A stretch of DNA of 64,000 nucleotides from Thamnaconus septentrionalis. Lineage: Eukaryota > Chordata > Actinopteri > Tetraodontiformes > Monacanthidae. How positions within the stretch are numbered: the stretch's first letter is position 1; the number at the start of each line of letters is the position of its first letter. The notes beneath the pieces were generated by a model, which saw only the letters and a program-made list of their open reading frames with translations, had not been told where the DNA came from and did not search any database. The position numbers and the translations under genes were made by a program. The DNA is taken from assembly GCA_009823395.1 (NCBI GenBank), contig CM020516.1, positions 11,752,001 through 11,816,000 on the forward strand, in the 5' to 3' direction. Below, one piece after another: positions 1 through 12,845 of the stretch.

Positions 1-435
1 CTCCAGCTCGGGGAATTGGTATGATAGCGTTTGACCTGCACGTCGGTTAAGCCTTGCGCGGAGGGTGTGGGGGATGGGGGGGTGCTGCTTCTCCTCGGAC
101 GCACAACCGGAGCGGCGGCGGACAAACTCGAGCGTCGTCCTCGTGCTGCCGTCCTCCACATCGTTCCTCTCTGTGCATTACACGCGTCTCTGTCCCCCAC
201 TTGTGATCCTGCCGTCTTTTAATGTGCCCGTCATTTTTTTTGTGCAGCCACGTGCCTGCTGCTGCGTGCACTTTTTTTCCCCTCTTTCTCTCTCTCCTTC
301 ATTCCCCGCACGCCCATTGCGAGCGCGCTTCAAAGTCTGGCACCGCGTTAAGCCTGAGAATGTGCATGTGTCGAAGCTGTCCCCTTAATCCTTACAGTAA
401 ATAAAGGGAGGCTTACTCAGTTTGGTGCACTCTCG

Positions 436-436
<1 letters not shown>

Positions 437-477
<41 letters not shown>
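437..477. repeat. (CA)n microsatellite
   Basis: About 20 uninterrupted CA units. Confidence 0.98.
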
Positions 478-479
<2 letters not shown>

Positions 480-1285
480 TGAAGGCGCTGGCACACGAGC
501 GCAACGCTGCCGTCTTCCTCTCACCATCTCTTCTTTCCTCCCCTCTTGCCTTCCATCTGGCCCGTCCGTCCATCCATCCGTCCTTCCCTCTTGTGTAAGA
601 TTCTGCCTCTTTCCTCGGCAGCCTGTGCTTCAAGCTCCTTCCATCCTTCTGTCTCTTGCAACCCTTCATCCCTTTCCTTCCTGCCTTCCCTCGGAGGGCC
701 CCGGCGTTACAATCCCCGCCGCTCGCGCTGTTTCTATCTCTCGGCCAAGTGGAGGGGCTTTTGGAAAAGTGTCGGAGGAGGAGGAGAAGGCGGCGGAGGG
801 GGTGAAGGCCCGAGGATTAGCCCCACAGCCACAACAATTACCCAAAACCTTCCCGAGCGGGCCACGACTACAAGCGCTAGCGTCCCATAACGACGGAGCC
901 GCTGAGCTGCTGAGGTGGTATTTACGCTGGGCGATAGCGGGCGCCGCCTCTTAGTGCCGCTGGTGTTGTTGCTTCACAGCTGAGCAGGAAATAAAGGTCT
1001 TAACACTCTCTAGCCAAGCCTTTGTCATCAAATTCATGCCGCATGACTTTTTTTTTTTTTTTTTTTACCCATGATGCCCCTCAGTGCTCGCCGGTCGTTT
1101 TATCCGTGCGTCCTTGCGTTTGATCCGCCAACAAGACGCAGCGGCGAGAGATCGGAGTCAAACTGGTGGGTTTGGAGAACAAAGACGGCACCAATGGCAT
1201 TTGATTTTTTTTTTTTTTTTTTTTTCCAAACAGCACCTGCTGTTTGAAAAAACGGCAGGTTTTTGATTTTGTCCTGAGACCAGCG

Positions 1286-1400
1286 ATGTCCGGTTCCGAC
1301 ACCATAGCACTGAGGAAGAGGCAGGAGGCAGAGCTGGAGGTAGCAGAGATTAAAATGCTGAGCTTCTCTTCGGGAGACAGAATCAGTGCAGATCCTGGTT
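1286..1400 (+). mobile_element. Possible relic of a retrotransposon ORF
   Basis: The plus-strand frame reads KRQEAELEVAEIKMLSFSSG. This recalls the VAEMKMLR-type motif at the end of some non-LTR retrotransposon frames that recur across animal genomes. It breaks down after about 25 residues. The resemblance is from memory and short, so the call is tentative. Confidence 0.25.
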
Positions 1401-2900
1401 GCTGTGACTCCACGGCCGCCTCCTTACAAGTCATCGCGCTCTTTATGCAAAAACAAAATATTTTAAGCAAATGCCTGTGACTTTATCTCACAAAAACCCA
1501 GTTCCCGCTCTGTTTCATGCAGTAAATGTCCGCATATGTGACACATCTGTCCCACCGTCCCTTCCTTTTGTTCCATTCTCAACTTTTTAGAAGGAATCAT
1601 TCCACTTCTCTCACAGTTTAACTGATAAGAAACACTTTCTTTCCTCTCCGACTTATTTTAAGGAGATTTTGAGTCTCCATCAGAACTAAATGCTCTAAAA
1701 ATAACCACAAAAGTACGGGAGGGAAACTAGAGCATGTGGCTCATGCTTGACATGTTTAGACACAGAGCACACACTTACACACGCACACAGGGTCAATAAG
1801 GAAACAGCATAAGTGTGAATGCATTTATATAACATACAGTACGTGTGTGTGCGGTAAGGTGGCAGACCTAATGAAGCAGAATGAACGCTGAAAAGCCCTG
1901 CAGAGTCGGTGTTTTGACTTGTCCCTGTAACTTCACTTTGTCACTTCCCTGTATGCATGATTAAGCTGTCAGAAGGATGCTGCTAATGTGCTCGCCCGCA
2001 GGAACGTGCACGTAAGGAAATGTTTCTGTCAGCGAGGGGAGAGAAATGGATTTAAAAGGGTGGAAAAAAAAAAATCAGGGTTTGGTAATTTTTTTCCTCT
2101 TTACTGGTGGTGAATGTATTTATATATACAGACAATGAAAATGTGTTTTAATTTTGGTTTAAATGATGAATATGATTCCTTTCGAAGACATAGTATTTGC
2201 TTTTGTGTGCGCTACTATTTATTTTCTGTGTTCCAGCACTTGTCTGTTGTTGGGATTATATGAGCAAAATCAGAGCGGCCAAGTATCTGATCCTATAATA
2301 TGACATCCTTCCCTCCTACACCAACTCCTCTAGATCTAGCTGCTGCGTTCCTGCTTGCTTCCTTGAATTGCTTCCTTTAAACGCGGTTCTTTGCCTTTGG
2401 AGCTGCACTGTACACCTATAGACTCACCCAACCAAAACTGCTAATGCTGCTTCTTTGAGCTAGGTGGTTCAAAAAGAAATGTCTTATTGTCCTGTTCGAA
2501 CGTATGGACATTACATGTCAACAGAAAGAAGACCTTTACCTCTTGAGCTGAAATACGACTTCATAGCCAATGCCAATGTGTTGCACTGTGTCAGACTCTG
2601 GTTTGTTTTCCTCATCTGTATTCCTCTGAGTACAGTAGGTGCAAACACAGGCGCAGCTCACTCGTAGCAGGGGGTCTTACCTTGGGAGCAAATTTGCAAT
2701 TGGATTATAAGTGAAAATTTCCCATGTTCAGACTTGAAGAAGCGTCTATAGCTGCAGAAACAGTCTTCAGAGTGAGGTGGCAGCGGAGAGGATTTATTCC
2801 AAATAAAAGAAGAACTTGCGCGAAAGCTCGTTGGATTCTGATGGGACAGTAAAAGTCTGTTGCATCCTGGGGGATTCACTGGACCAGCTGTAGTGCCCAT

Positions 2901-2927
2901 AATAATAATAATAATAATAATAATAAT
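2901..2927. repeat. (AAT)n microsatellite
   Basis: Nine AAT units in a row. Confidence 0.97.
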
Positions 2928-5288
2928 TCTGATAATAATAGTGAGCAGTCTTACCAGTGACAACAGTCATATAAAGTATTAACACCTCATAAAAAATACC
3001 AAGTGAACAACCTTGTTGCAGCCTAACATACAGTGTAACAGCGGCGCACCTTGACTAAATTTATCAAAGCTGATTAATCCCAACATTGTCTCACTCAGTC
3101 CTCCTCTTCCTCCTCCTATTATTATACGCCACGTTACCTCAGACGGCAGCGAAGCCCTCTGGCTCGAACAAGTGAGGGACTATGCAAATTAATGGTAATA
3201 CAAAAAAAAAATTAGGAATTTTGATGGCTATCTTCCAGGACACAGCTTAATCTATCTGCTGGCTGCCCAAGCGGAGCCTAAATGGGAAGCGCAGCGGCCG
3301 GGTCTATTGTCGGCTGCAATGTCATTTGAAGAAAAACGTGAAAGCCTTTTTCCCTCCGTGTCGTTTCTAATTTCGCTCCCCTCGCGCTCGGCCACACACG
3401 CTGCCCTCTCCCATTAGGACACACGTGGCCTCCCAAAGTAAACGCAGATTTATTGTAATCGCATCAAAAACAAAGCTGCTCCAGTTTTTTTAAATTTAAT
3501 TTAATTTTTTGGTGTCGGAGCGAACACTGCGCGTGACGCCGCTTGAAAGCTTTGGTGGGAAAATACCAAATGTGCTTTTGTCCGGCCGCTTTGGAGGCAA
3601 ATCTCAGCGTGCGCCCAGAGACGCACATCAGCGATGCACAGAAGGCAGCGCTCCGTTAACTCAAACACAGAGAAATAGGCCGGGCGGCTTCTTTGTAGTT
3701 AACAATTTATATTTACTTGACTGAGGCCGTTGGTCAGAGTTTGGTCATCTTTCTGAAGCATCAAAAGGCTTCAAAGAGGCGGCGGCTTCACAGTGATTCA
3801 GCCCCGCTCGCCTTCTCCTAATGCTTCACATCTATTTTCCATCACGAGCCGCAGTGCGTCTCGGCCATCAGTCGTTGCTGCTCTCATTTACTGAAACTCC
3901 CACTCCCGACTGAGAACGCAAAATCAATTGAAAAATAAGCTGCAGTGTTTGATGCCCGCATGCCGTCGCCTGAACACAATAATCGCGCACATTTCTTCAA
4001 GACCTTCGAGACCTTTGCCTCTTTTTGTCGGTCAGAAATCTGTGAATCTGCTTGTCTTTCCAATAGCGTTTAGAAGGATGAGATGAAAAGCACATTGCGG
4101 CATTAATATTTCATCCCCAGGTCTGGGAAACCTTTTTGCATTTTTTTTTTCTACAGCCACAGCTGAAAGAGTCTGCAGTTGAAAGGTTTCCCTTTTCACT
4201 TAAATCAACATTGCTCATGGTTTGCTGTACAATAAAAATTCATGCATTAGAAAGGCTGAATTTTAATTTGATGGTGCTTCATTTTGTTTTACAGTTTACA
4301 TTCAGCCCTCTCGTTTGGCTACATTAACAATATAAAGCTGTTAACAAGCAAGTTATTGGTATTTTCTATTTGATCAGAATCTTAAAACAAGCTTAAAGGA
4401 GAGCCCCATCCAGATCAAAGAAGGCTCTCCCATCACCTCCACTTCCTGTCTAGTGCTTCAATGTGGCTCTGATGTATTTCTGTTTTTGTTTTTGTAAGAG
4501 GAACGTTCCTAATGGTGCAAACCAAATGCAGAACTTGCATCACATTATCACACCTCTCCTCCTTCGCCGCTCTGCACACAGAGCACATCGTTCTCGTTAA
4601 GAGAACAAGTTTATGCAAACCTTGGAGCCATTTATGTACAAACAAATGAGGCCAAGTGTCATTGGCTACGGAGGAATTGAGATGGATTTTGAGTGTTTGG
4701 TTTGGTTCATTAAAATCATAATCAAGACTCAGTAACTAAGGTTACTAAGGCCAATCTGATTTGTTACTCTGAATTTGGGCATGGTGTTGTTTGTTGAGGC
4801 TTCCTGTTGAAGTGATTATCCACCCCTCACTGCACTGCAGCTACAGCAGCTGCTTGCAAAGTTAGTCTGGAGACACCAGAGCATTACTCTGTGAAAAAAG
4901 TCCACAAAGCCACCTTAGTCTGTACGTTGAATTCTTAAAATGCCAGTCAGTGCTGATAAAGTGATGATATGGCAGCGTCCACACTGATGTCTTCAGCAGC
5001 CAGCCTGCCTTCCTCCTGGTCTTCTTCTGGTCTTCTTTCTTCAGTTCAGAGCAGCTCGGGCCTTCCGCCTCGTATTTCTCACTCGAAAACGCTGTCGGCT
5101 CCAGGTCGGCAAGATGGACGAGCCAGATTTCGGCGGCGGGGTCGGCGAGCTAAAGTGTTAAAGTGCCACTTTTAAAGATGCGTCTGAGTCGCTCTCATCC
5201 CCTTCCCTTGCCTTCCCTCCGCCGCGCTCCGTCAGATTAATCTTTGTCTGTTTAAGCGGCGTGGCATCAGTCATAAAAAGCGGGGCGG

Positions 5289-5343
5289 CGGGTGGGTGGG
5301 GGGGGGGGGGGTGTGTGCGGGGAAGTTGTGCGGGGAAGTTGTG
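5289..5343. repeat. G-run and 13-bp tandem duplication
   Basis: A run of GGGTGGGT followed by an uninterrupted G tract leads into two adjacent copies of GTGCGGGGAAGTT. The G-run could form a quadruplex on the plus strand. Confidence 0.85.
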
Positions 5344-6078
5344 CGCACGACGCATTTAATGATAAATGACGGTGTTTGCCTTGGCTATTACTCCCTCTAT
5401 TAGAGCGAGGCGGCACGTGCACCTGCCAGCTCATCCACATCGGTCTGAATTTGCCGCGGGTGGGCGAGTGGGCGGGGCCAAGGTCACTGGAGCCTCGCCG
5501 CCGTGCTCGCACAGCGTGCACGGAGCCGAGGTCTCATCTGCTCTACTGTGGGGAACAACTTTGTGGGAGGATGACGATCTTTAACAAGCACGCCGAAGGT
5601 TCTTCTTTTTTTTTTTTTCCTTTCGAGCTTCTCAGCGTCGTGTTTGGTCAGTAAATCTGACGTCGGCCTCTGTTCATTTCTCCCATCGATCTCTTCCCGC
5701 TCCGCTCGCAATGCATTTCCGTCAGTTCTCCTCGGGGGGCAGGAGGGGTCGCTCGCTCGCTGGTCCTTTTCCGTGACCTTCGCAGAGCTCCCAAGTCTCC
5801 CCGCCCGCCTCGCCCGCACTCGCTCTGTGTGTGTGCACTGGCTTAACACAGCCGGAGCGGTCCACTAATAGAAACTTTATTGACTGGGCCGCTCGCTCAG
5901 CGCTGCTATAATAGCTGCCAGGCCTCTTTGGACAAAGTCGATAAAAGTGGCTTGTCTTGGTGAGAGGCCTTTGTCAGTCCTGTGAGGAAATTAAATATTG
6001 GATCGACTCACCTTTTAAGATGCAGTTTGTGTTGCCGTTCTTTCTTGAGCGCGTGCATGCATGAGGACGCTACGTGGA

Positions 6079-6080
<2 letters not shown>

Positions 6081-6151
<71 letters not shown>
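6081..6151. repeat. (TG)n microsatellite
   Basis: About 35 TG units without interruption. Confidence 0.98.
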
Positions 6152-6154
<3 letters not shown>

Positions 6155-7997
6155 TGTGGGATGGAAAAAGGCGAGTTGGAAAAAATGAGTCCGACACCGC
6201 AGTTAATCCTCTTTGATTGTTTTTGAAGGGATGTTGTGCGTCCGTGTGTGTGTACGCCTTCTTGTCCATGCGTGTGTATGTGCCAGCGCTAATTCCTAGG
6301 AAGTGTGTTTTCCTCTGCACGCCTGGACTGAAGGCAGCTGGCACTCCCGCCGCACTGTTGTCACGGATCCATAAACGTGCACCCCCCTCACCCCCCTCTT
6401 TTTTTTTTGCCAAGACTCCCTAAACAATTTCTGGCAGCACAACTCGGGTCCTAAATGGAAAAGTGACAACAAATTAAACTTTGCTTGGTTTAAAGTGGAT
6501 GGCTGAGCGAAAAGCGCCAGTCGGTTCTTTGTTTTGGTAAATGTGTCCGCTGTATGCAGTGAAATATTTTAGCTAAATCAACAAACAAATCATCAACAAA
6601 CCTAGAATCAGTGATTGCTATGTAAATACTATGTAAATAATGGCTGGTCCAGGCTTCCTGGTCTTGGAAGCAAATTTGGCCCATTAGCTTTGTAATTCCT
6701 CCCCCTAGAGGGAAATGGAAAACTTTATATCCCGTGTAGGCATCTTGTATAAAATTTGTTTTTAAACTGAATGCAATTGGTTTCTGAACTCTGGGGGTTA
6801 TATTAGAGCGTTGTTGATGTACAGTAACGATGAGAAATTCTCTAGCTCAGACCTAGAGGTCTACTATTATTTTTCTTTCAGAGTTGCTCATTACACAAAT
6901 TGATTTGATCATGTATTTTTTTTTCTCATTTTGCAGCACATTCTCAGATTCTGACTTGAGATTTCAGTGCTGATATCCATCTTGCAATGGTTCCGATCTA
7001 AGAATATAAGAAGATTATATAACCAGCCAGTGCACAAGTTACGGCAAAAAGCAGTAATTGCTGCCCTTAAATAGCCAAAAGTAGGAATATGTTAGTATCG
7101 ATGTTGCTATAGCAGCAGTTTCTAATCAGAAATGGACGGATTTTTTTTTACAAAAACAACACTGCAGGGTATTCACTTCTCTCCTGACTGGTTAAATTTA
7201 GCAGACTGGTGCTTGAGACTTCGATGTGAAGTTTCGTTCACCTTTTGAGTCTTCGCCTTCCCTTTCCAAACTTCCTCAAGTTTCCCAGACGTACCCGCGA
7301 AACATCGACACTGCCTCAGATTAACTTCAGACAACCCAGCGACAAATCTCGCCTTATCTTGCATCCCAACATCTGGACCCAAGTCGTCTTTCCTCCTTCC
7401 GCCTGCACTGCGCCATAATCACTGCTCCTCCTCCTCGCCGTCCCACGGCGCCGTGGCCCGCGGCCCCATAATGTCAACACAAAACCCATTAGATTAGTGC
7501 CGCAGGTGGCTCGGCGACGAGCGGCTTGATTGACAGCGCTGGCAGCGCTGCAAGGTCACTGTCGGGGTAGAATAAATATGGAGGGACCCGCCAGCGCATG
7601 TAAAATGTGACCCGCGTTGGCCGCCGGGGGGGCCCGAGGCCACGGGGTGAAGGAGATGGTCTCAGCGGTGAGACGGTCTCGGCGGTGAGACGGCGGCGTG
7701 CAGCGCCCGGCGTCTGCCTTGCGCACATGTGAAATATGTTTCACACATTCTCCGGGTCACCGGATATTCAGGGGAAGGACGGTTGAGAGGGGGTGGGGAG
7801 AGAGGGGTAACCCCAGACACCTGGCCCATGCCGTCAGTCGACGGAATGAACCAGGCGTCTCGGGTTCGAGGCGTCACCGTCGTCCACGCTTTTCGACTGC
7901 GTCTTTTGGGGGCGAGGCTTAATTTGCTGGCACGGGATAAACTGGGGAGCAAAACCTGCTGCTAATTCTGTCCCCGCATTTATGCCGGCGGCCAGAT

Positions 7998-8063
7998 GAG
8001 GGAGAGAGGAGGGGGAGGGGAGGGAGGGAGGGGGAGGGAGGGAGGAGGGAGGGAGGAGGAGAG

Positions 8064-8157
<94 letters not shown>
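7998..8157. repeat. 160-nt homopurine tract, GGGA blocks then (GA)n
   Basis: Every base on the plus strand from 7998 to 8157 is A or G. The first 70 nt are GGA/GGGA blocks and the rest is a pure GA dinucleotide run. Such tracts can form intramolecular triplexes (H-DNA). Confidence 0.97.
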
Positions 8158-8159
<2 letters not shown>

Positions 8160-9164
8160 GCTAATATGATTAGGGCTAATTTCTTGCCAAACGGCTGGTA
8201 ATGTAGCTCAGGGAGGAGAACACGCTGGAACGCACGCACGCGCGGCAGGAAGACGGGATCAAATGCCGATTGGATGAACGTGTAAACCGACTGGGAACTT
8301 CTTTTTTTTTTTTTGGCGGAAGTCGCCTCCCCCCCTGCAGGGGGCGACAATCCGATTAGCATCATTAACATACCTGGCCGCAGCCACCGCGCAGAAGCAG
8401 ACAATGTATGGATGGATGTGGGGGTGGCGGGGGGTAGAAATACTGCAGCCAGATGGAAAGGGATGGAGGGAGGGGTGGAGGGAGGGGGCAGGGTTGGGCC
8501 GAGGTCGCCCTGAGCGATATCTGCGGTTTGCAGGGTGCCGAGCGTGTCATCCGTCAACTAATGGGGAACCTGCGTAGTACTGAAAACTCAAACGTGAGAG
8601 ACCCGCGTTCCCCCTCCGCCCCCTCCCCGCTCACAGGTAACCCGACCAATCAGTTACAGCCCCCCCCCCTCCTCCCTGTCTCCCGCCTGCCCTCCCCCCT
8701 GCTGCTCCATCACCTGTCGAAAAATTCTCTGCCATAATGCGGTCCCCCCCTCCCAACAGACCTCAGAATCATAAGCAAAAAAAAAAAAAATGAAAAATAT
8801 CTGCAGCAGCGTGCAGGTTGTGTTCTGCCACGGAGCCGTTAATGCAGATCTGCAGGCAGAGGGGCGCGTTTTTCGCGAAAGCCTGGATAACGAGCGAGTC
8901 TTAATTTGCCCTCAGATGAATGCATCTGTTTACTGCTCGTTGGCAAACGGTTATCTTCAGCTGAACGGCCTGATTAGTAAATAGCAACAGAAAAAAAAAA
9001 AGATGCTTGCAATTAGGGCTAGTACGTGGAAGGAGCGCGCAGTCGGGTAAACAAGCAGAAAAGGCAAAACAGGCAAAAAGCCTGTGAGCTGTGTGAAATG
9101 ATTTTAATTGATTCCTGCCCTGCAAGGGAAAAAAAAAAATTCCCACTTGAGACCTGAGCGTGGT
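8158..9164. other. Gene-free stretch, G- and C-rich simple sequence
   Basis: This holds short G-rich (8417-8500) and C-rich (8605-8705) tracts and poly-A runs near 8779 and 8990. I see no gene. Confidence 0.55.
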
Positions 9165-9670
9165 TCAACGTTATGGTAGCTTTGTGGTAAAAGTGCAACG
9201 CTGCCTGTGAACTGGCACGTCCGGGTTCAACCTCTGTCTGGAGGGTCTCTTTCCCAGAGTGCAGTGCAAGGCTCTTCAGAGGACCGTTCACCCAAAATTG
9301 GAACGTGACCGCTTTCACAGCCGCCATCGCTTGGCTGGAGGCTCAGGTACCACTTTGCAATCCACACGACCGTTGTCGGGTCACGCAGGGGGAAATGAGT
9401 TCTGCGCAATTTTCAATCCAGTTTCAGTCGGCGCCGCTGCAATTGGCGGCCAATTCGTGCCAACGGTAGATCAGGGTTTTGGGCTGTAAGTAGGCCGAGC
9501 GTCATGCATGGCTGGAGCGCAAGGCTGCTGAAGGCGACGTGCACTTTGTAATGTCAGCAAGTCATGTCTGGTGTATAGAGTGCTGCCTTTTCATTGCGGT
9601 GTAAACGTTAGAATTTTGTTGTCAATCAATCAACTGAGTCAACTTTGATGAATAAAGCGCTAGGTATCAT
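9165..9670 (+). mobile_element. tRNA-derived SINE (candidate)
   Basis: A tRNA-like head carries an A-box-like TAGCTTTGTGG at 9177-9187 and a B box GGTTCAACCTC at 9234-9244, matching the RNA polymerase III internal promoter pattern. The unit seems to end near ATAAAGCGCTAGGTA at about 9650, which resembles SINE tails ending in ATAAAGCGCTATA. The 3' boundary is approximate. The secondary structure of a functional tRNA is not preserved. Confidence 0.55.
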
Positions 9671-12600
9671 CCAGAGGCAATTGGAGAGAAAACCTCTCTC
9701 TACCTGCAACATTTTTTCTGTTTGTTCCACTCTTGACTGTTGTGGTCCTTGGTGCTTCGGTAGTCGCTCGGCAGTCACTTGGCTTTTTTTTTTATATTCC
9801 TCCAGAAACTGTTTTGTTGTATTGCGGGCACCAGCTGCGAAACCAGGAAGACTTTTTTTCTTACGAGTCGTTCTGCTCTCCAGCTCTCTTCTAGCTTTTT
9901 ATTTCAGCCCCCGAGAACAAAAACGTCTGCAGCTCTTTGTTCGCCTATGGTACATTTTCACACGCATTTCAGTTTTTAGTACGTGAAAATCTAAAAATCC
10001 ACATTTAAAAATGACGTTTTTGTTTTCGTGAAAGTCGGTGTTCTACGACTCTGTGTGCTCTGTGCGACGTCACCACTGTGGTCCCTGGTCAACCCGCTTG
10101 GAACCCCAAGAAAGGAGGTACTAAAATGGTAAAGGTTGGAACCGTGTAGGTTCAGCCCCAGCAGAACCCGACTCAAGCGGCTATCTGGCTTTGACCGGTC
10201 GGGGTTACGAAGAAACGCACAGAACAAAATAATGAATAAATAGAATTGATTTGAAACTGGACCTCACACACCGAAGTGCAGCCTTCTGTCATGGTGTTAC
10301 ATCATATCATTCTCACCTTGTTGTTTTCCGACGCGTGAGTCCACTGCTTTAGTTGTTGAAATCCATTCCTTTCCTGCAACTTGAGAACCTTTCAGCGGAT
10401 GACAAAAAAAGCCGGGCGAGCAAATGGGTAATTCTGAGTGAACCATCCTCCAAGTAGTGCGTGAGTGTGTGTGAGTGTGTGTGTGTGAGAGAGAGAGCAT
10501 GAACCAGATGAAATGGGCACTTGAATATGATTCTGGCTTCGCTTTTATACGTACGCTCTCAAGTTGCTGCTGCTCGCACGTGTCAACTACTCTGGGGTTG
10601 GGGGGGGGGGCAGACGCTGAATTTAGGAGCGACATCAACATCATCCTCTCCAGGGGTGGGGGGGTGGGGGTGTGAGATGTATTAACTGCCCAGTTCCAGG
10701 CCTGGCGGTGTTGTTCGTGGCGGTGATTGCGTTGACAGCCGCCCTCTGCTTTGTGACCTAAAAGATTACGCGTCCCTCGTCGCGAGAGCCGCTCAGCCCC
10801 CGTTGACTCGGCCGGCATCGTCGCCTCCACCAGCACAAAAGAGGAGCCGGCGCTCTTTGTCTGTGTGCGCGAGCGTGCAGCCACTTCTCCTCCTCCTCCT
10901 CCTCCTCCTCCTTTAATGAAGGCTAAGTGCATTTTACTGTTCTAATGGGTCGCCATTACTCTTCATCTCATTCACTTCACTTACGCAACGTTTGGCTGAT
11001 TGCAGCCGGGACCCGCTGATATGATACTCTGAAGCGTGCGTGTGTGTGTGTGTGTGTGTGTGTTTCTGTGTGTGTGAGTCGTATCATCGGCAGTGTGGGG
11101 TGTGTTCATCCATTTAAGAGATTAAATATTCATCCCATACAACTTTTAGGGCCTTTAACCCAAACACCACACATATATGAAGGCATCTGAATACAATGAT
11201 TTATTCATCCTAATTTCTCATATGGCGTCGCCGTTCCTCCATCTGCTCTGTGCCAATTACGCAAAGTCATTAGAATAACGTCGGAGCTGATCAGGGCCGG
11301 CTGTTTTCTCCCGGTCCTCTAATCCCGCAAATTCTCGTCTGCATGTTACCATGATTCTACAGTTTAATGCATAATGCTGCTGTCAACAGATTGAGATGCA
11401 TTTGGGGGATCAAGAAAAACGAGGCAGGAAAAAATAAAGGGCTTGGACATTATTCTTTCGGAAAAAAATAAACGCTATCTCTCGTTTTATTCCTGGAAAT
11501 TGGCATGTTGCAAACATTTGCTCTGAAGTCACGGCTGAATAATAAGATTATCCAGCCAGTTTTATATCACAGGCTGCCATACGATGCAGAATTGATGCTG
11601 TTTTCTCACAATAACACATCCTTCTTGGCTGTCAATGAACTCCCCCAAAATTAGAAAGTGTGTTTTTAGAATGCTCATTTCTAGAAATATCTCGAAAGCT
11701 CTTGATGATATCACAAAGGGGCACTTCCACAAACGTGGACGGGGGCATCAGCATTACTTTTGGTTGGATGGCTGTAAACACAGGGCTTTTCTGGAGATCT
11801 CTAGAGGTTGTTCTGGACGATTATTCGTGCAAAGGCTGTTGGGATTAGAAACAAAGACCCGAAAATCTGCAGAAAATGTGGAACTTGTAATTGTGTAAGA
11901 CCTTCTATCCACTTCCGCAAGTCGAAGCGGTTTTATTGATTTGTTTCAGTTGGCTGGGAGAGGAGAAGCAGCCGAAGCTTCTCTCGCTCTGAGGTTTTCG
12001 CTCGAGCTAATTTCAGCCGCAGACCGTCAGTCTGCGTGTGCGACTCCGGATACAGATTTGGATCCCCGGTGTCGGCCTGAGCCGTGCAGGCAGGGCGCGG
12101 GAGGGGAGCAGCCGTCAGGTAGCCGTCAGCTGACAGACGGGCTTATTGCACCGTCGGCCCCGCCCCCTCCCGAGCCGAGGCCCAGATACATACGGTATTA
12201 GGCCACTGGCTGCCTCACTGGCCCAGTTTAGGCGCAGCCTAGTTTGCCAGAGTGTAGGTATTGTGGGACACCCTCGTTACACGCAGTCATCTCTGTTTAC
12301 AGGAAGCCAGAATGTGGTTTCCGCGAAGTGGAGCAAACGAGCAGCAACATCAGATAAACTGAGGCTTGGCTGAGATGATTACATTTCTTTTTATATATAT
12401 TTTTTTGTTCACCTGGTTTGGCTGCAGAGTCTCTGCTTTTTTGTTTTTCTGTTCCAAGCCGATTGTGTTCCTGAGAACAAACGGGAGCATTTTGTAATGA
12501 AAGTCTCCAGACGGCAAAATAGATTTCAGACGGTGCAGGCATTCAAATGTGCGTCTAATGGATTTTTTTCTCCCTCTGTTTTTTTTTTTTTTTGGAGGGC

Positions 12601-12758
12601 TAGGCGCGCTTCGAGAGGGCCATTTGCTCCAGAACTCTCACATCAATCAAGTCCAGGCGTAAACATGCAGAAATATACAGACCCATAAATTTACATAGGT
12701 TCACAATTAGGGAAAACAGCACCTGTGATGTGAAGGCGCCCCTGGTTTACTCAAGCAG

Positions 12759-12759
<1 letters not shown>
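9671..12759. other. Gene-free stretch with microsatellites
   Basis: The stretch holds a TG/GA tract at 10465-10497, a (CTC)n tract at about 10887-10912 and a TG tract at about 11037-11062. 11110-11450 is complex, balanced sequence that could be a conserved element. No gene is supported. Confidence 0.55.

Positions 12760-12842
<83 letters not shown>
12760..12842. repeat. (GT)n microsatellite
   Basis: About 41 GT units without interruption. Confidence 0.98.

Positions 12843-12845
<3 letters not shown>

Larger units (their letters stand above)
1..7997. other. Gene-free flanking sequence, left end
   Basis: I see no supported gene. The stretch holds a CA tract (437-477), poly-T runs near 1049 and 1206, an AAT trinucleotide tract (2901-2927), a G-run (5289-5313) followed by two copies of a 13-bp unit, a TG tract (6081-6151) and a 17-bp direct duplication at 7659-7692. 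3000-4100 is complex sequence with many ATTA cores. Open frames here encode low-complexity or frame-shadow peptides. Confidence 0.6.

Noticed and set aside
8040..8557. 212-codon minus-strand frame
   Set aside because: Most of it is the Ser-Leu translation of the GA tract.
10040..10230. Possible MITE with GGTCAACCCGCTTGG-like ends
   Set aside because: The inverted match between the ends is too broken to support an element.
10450..10932. 211-codon minus-strand frame
   Set aside because: It includes Gly and Thr-His runs from microsatellites and has no domain.
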